DNA from: Desulfonauticus sp. 38_4375
GTDB lineage: Bacteria; Desulfobacterota; Desulfovibrionia; Desulfovibrionales; Desulfonatronovibrionaceae
Assembly: GCA_001507915.1 (NCBI GenBank)
Contig: LGER01000008.1
Span: forward strand, 1 to 46,498
Length of the DNA: 46,498 bases
Direction: 5' to 3'
The notes under the pieces were generated by a model that saw nothing but the letters and a program-made list of their open reading frames with translations, had not been told where the DNA came from and did not search any database. Numbering within the stretch: position 1 is the first letter of the stretch; every line of letters begins with the position of its first letter. Shown here piece by piece: positions 45,622 to 46,498 of the stretch. Made by a program: the position numbers and the translations under genes.

Positions 45622-45996
45622 TTAAATTAATCTGGCTAGGATAATTCCTAAAAAAAGAAAAATAAATCCTAAAATGGTTTGCCCTAAAAAGTTTAAGGTT
45701 AAGAATAACCATTCCTGATTTTTGGTTAGCTGGAAACACTCAAAAATAAACGAAGAAAAGGTGGTAAAGGCACCCATAAAACCAACTAAGAGTATGGTTT
45801 TTAATTCTGAAGAAATAAATACTTTTTTATCTGCCAGTTCAAAAATAAAACCAAAAAGAAAACAACCCAGGATATTTACTATAAAAGTTCCATAGGGAAA
45901 GGGAGGGTGGAGAAAGCGATAAACTACTCCTGACAGGAAATACCGACTAAGAGCTCCTAAACCGCCAGCAAAAAAGATGAAGCCAAGTTTTTGCAT
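45622..45996 (-). CDS. crcB: fluoride channel/exporter CrcB (FluC)
   Basis: This 124-residue four-helix membrane protein has the Fluc signatures: GGLGALSRYFLSG near the N-terminus, GTFIVNILGCFLFGF with the conserved Asn, and GFMGAFTTFSSFIFE. It dimerises as a double-barrelled fluoride channel in the inner membrane. It begins the two-gene operon with the DUF190-CBS gene. The 207-base upstream gap was read for a fluoride riboswitch; none was recognised, and no other gene is supported there. Confidence 0.93.
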   Translation of the reverse strand: MQKLGFIFFAGGLGALSRYFLSGVVYRFLHPPFPYGTFIVNILGCFLFGFIFELADKKVFISSELKTILLVGFMGAFTTFSSFIFECFQLTKNQEWLFLTLNFLGQTILGFIFLFLGIILARLI

Positions 45997-46203
45997 GGGA
46001 AGAATTTAAAAAGAATGAGGTTAAAAGTCAAAAGGTTCTAAGTTAAAATAAATTGAATTTTTTATGTAAAGTAAGTAGGTATTCGTTTGTTGGGTTGATT
46101 AAAAATCAGGAGATAGAAAAATGGCTAAAAAATATATGGGTTAAAAGGCTAGATTGTTGGTTTTTTATTTACAAGATAAGATATAAAGCAAGAGTTTTTT
46201 AAA

Positions 46204-46498
46204 GTGAATTTGATAATTAAAGATATAAAAGTTTTAATTTTAAAAAAGAATATAAAAAACATTTATTTAAGCATTTTACCTCCAGATGGAAAGGTAAGAG
46301 TATCAGCTCCTAAAAATGTTTCTGAGGATTTTATAAAGTCTTTTGTGTTTAGTAAATATAAGTTGATAAAAAAGAATATAGAAAAAATCAAACATCAAGA
46401 AATAAAAACAAAGGTAGTATTATAAATTTTGTGTATGGATTGGTGGTAAAGATGGATTTAAAGAAAAGGGTTGAATTTAGTGAAAATTTGATAAAATG
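46204..46498 (+). pseudogene. interrupted YgjP/DUF45-like metallopeptidase gene (partial)
   Basis: A GTG at 46204 opens a 73-residue frame whose sequence (NIYLSILPPDGKVRVSAP, then SEDFIKSFVFSKYKLIKK) matches the N-terminus of YgjP-like DUF45 proteins, which usually exceed 200 residues and carry an HExxH zinc site further on. The frame stops with TAA at 46423. In another frame DNA from 46431 continues as VYGLVVKMDLKKRVEF, possibly the next segment. The gene thus looks frameshifted, but the window ends at 46498, so a short unrelated product is also possible. Confidence 0.4.

Noticed and set aside
46121-46144. Seven-codon ATG frame (MAKKYMG) after an AGGAG site
   Set aside because: Too short to support; no attenuator structure or downstream gene relation that would make it a leader peptide.
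45997-46203. Fluoride riboswitch upstream of crcB
   Set aside because: I read the minus strand for the conserved GGNGAUGG and pseudoknot elements and did not recognise them. A covariance-model scan would decide.

Overview
This AT-rich window is dense with genes and reads as a chromosomal segment of a Gram-negative anaerobe. The likeliest source is a low-GC, possibly thermophilic, sulfate-reducing member of the Desulfovibrionales/Desulfobacterota. The support is indirect: Kdo synthesis genes (kdsB, waaA) imply lipopolysaccharide, hypCDE imply a NiFe hydrogenase, and a Mrp/NBP35 ATPase, a single-chain pyruvate-carboxylase-like enzyme and a long CheA all fit that group. No marker gene here fixes the taxon. 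No insertion sequence, prophage, CRISPR array or rRNA gene was seen.

Layout. 1-1.6 kb (minus): purQ, tadA and a tRNA-Ser(CGA) whose 5' end overlaps the tadA stop. 1.8-11.0 kb (plus): a chemosensory operon of a STAS protein, a large CheA with receiver, an MCP broken by an internal deletion and frameshift, CheW, a receiver-PP2C phosphatase, a RsbW-like ATPase, CheB and CheR. It mixes chemotaxis signalling with a complete partner-switching module. 11.1-17.7 kb (plus): pyruvate carboxylase with a C-terminal zinc ribbon, a DsbA/C-like exported thioredoxin, an amphi-Trp protein, nth and tgt. 17.7-22.8 kb (minus): a type IV pilin operon resembling MSHA order, with a major pilin, three minor prepilins, a 1028-residue PilX-like protein carrying six propeller-like repeats, and a small exported protein. 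A sigma-54-like promoter and paired upstream repeats precede it. 22.9-25.9 kb (minus): a polar amino acid ABC importer without its ATPase, then tatA.

26.1-26.7 kb (plus): a VapBC-type toxin-antitoxin pair with a well-formed promoter. 27.1-29.6 kb (plus): rpsF-rpsR-rplI-dnaB, with a cluster of G and C homopolymers ending in a T run inside the start of dnaB. 29.7-32.6 kb (plus): phenylacetate-CoA ligase, purE, a queuosine-precursor transporter and a DUF456 protein. 32.6-39.2 kb (minus): a tightly packed HD-domain, ddl, waaA, kdsB, carA, TPR, purD set. 39.4-44.3 kb (plus): hypC-hypD-hypE-proS-mrp, closed by a strong bidirectional terminator. 44.4-46.0 kb (minus): crcB/fluC followed by a DUF190-4xCBS protein. 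46.2 kb to the end: a YgjP/DUF45-like reading frame that appears interrupted.

Functional links. Purine synthesis genes are scattered (purQ, purE, purD). Tgt and the YhhQ-type transporter suggest queuosine made partly from imported precursor. The chemosensory operon contains no CheY, CheD or CheC gene; CheA carries its own receiver and output may pass through partner switching rather than, or as well as, flagella. The most notable observations are the chemosensory/partner-switch hybrid with a damaged receptor, the propeller-bearing pilus protein with a perfect 27-bp tandem repeat, the possible attenuator in dnaB, and the crcB-DUF190-CBS pair.
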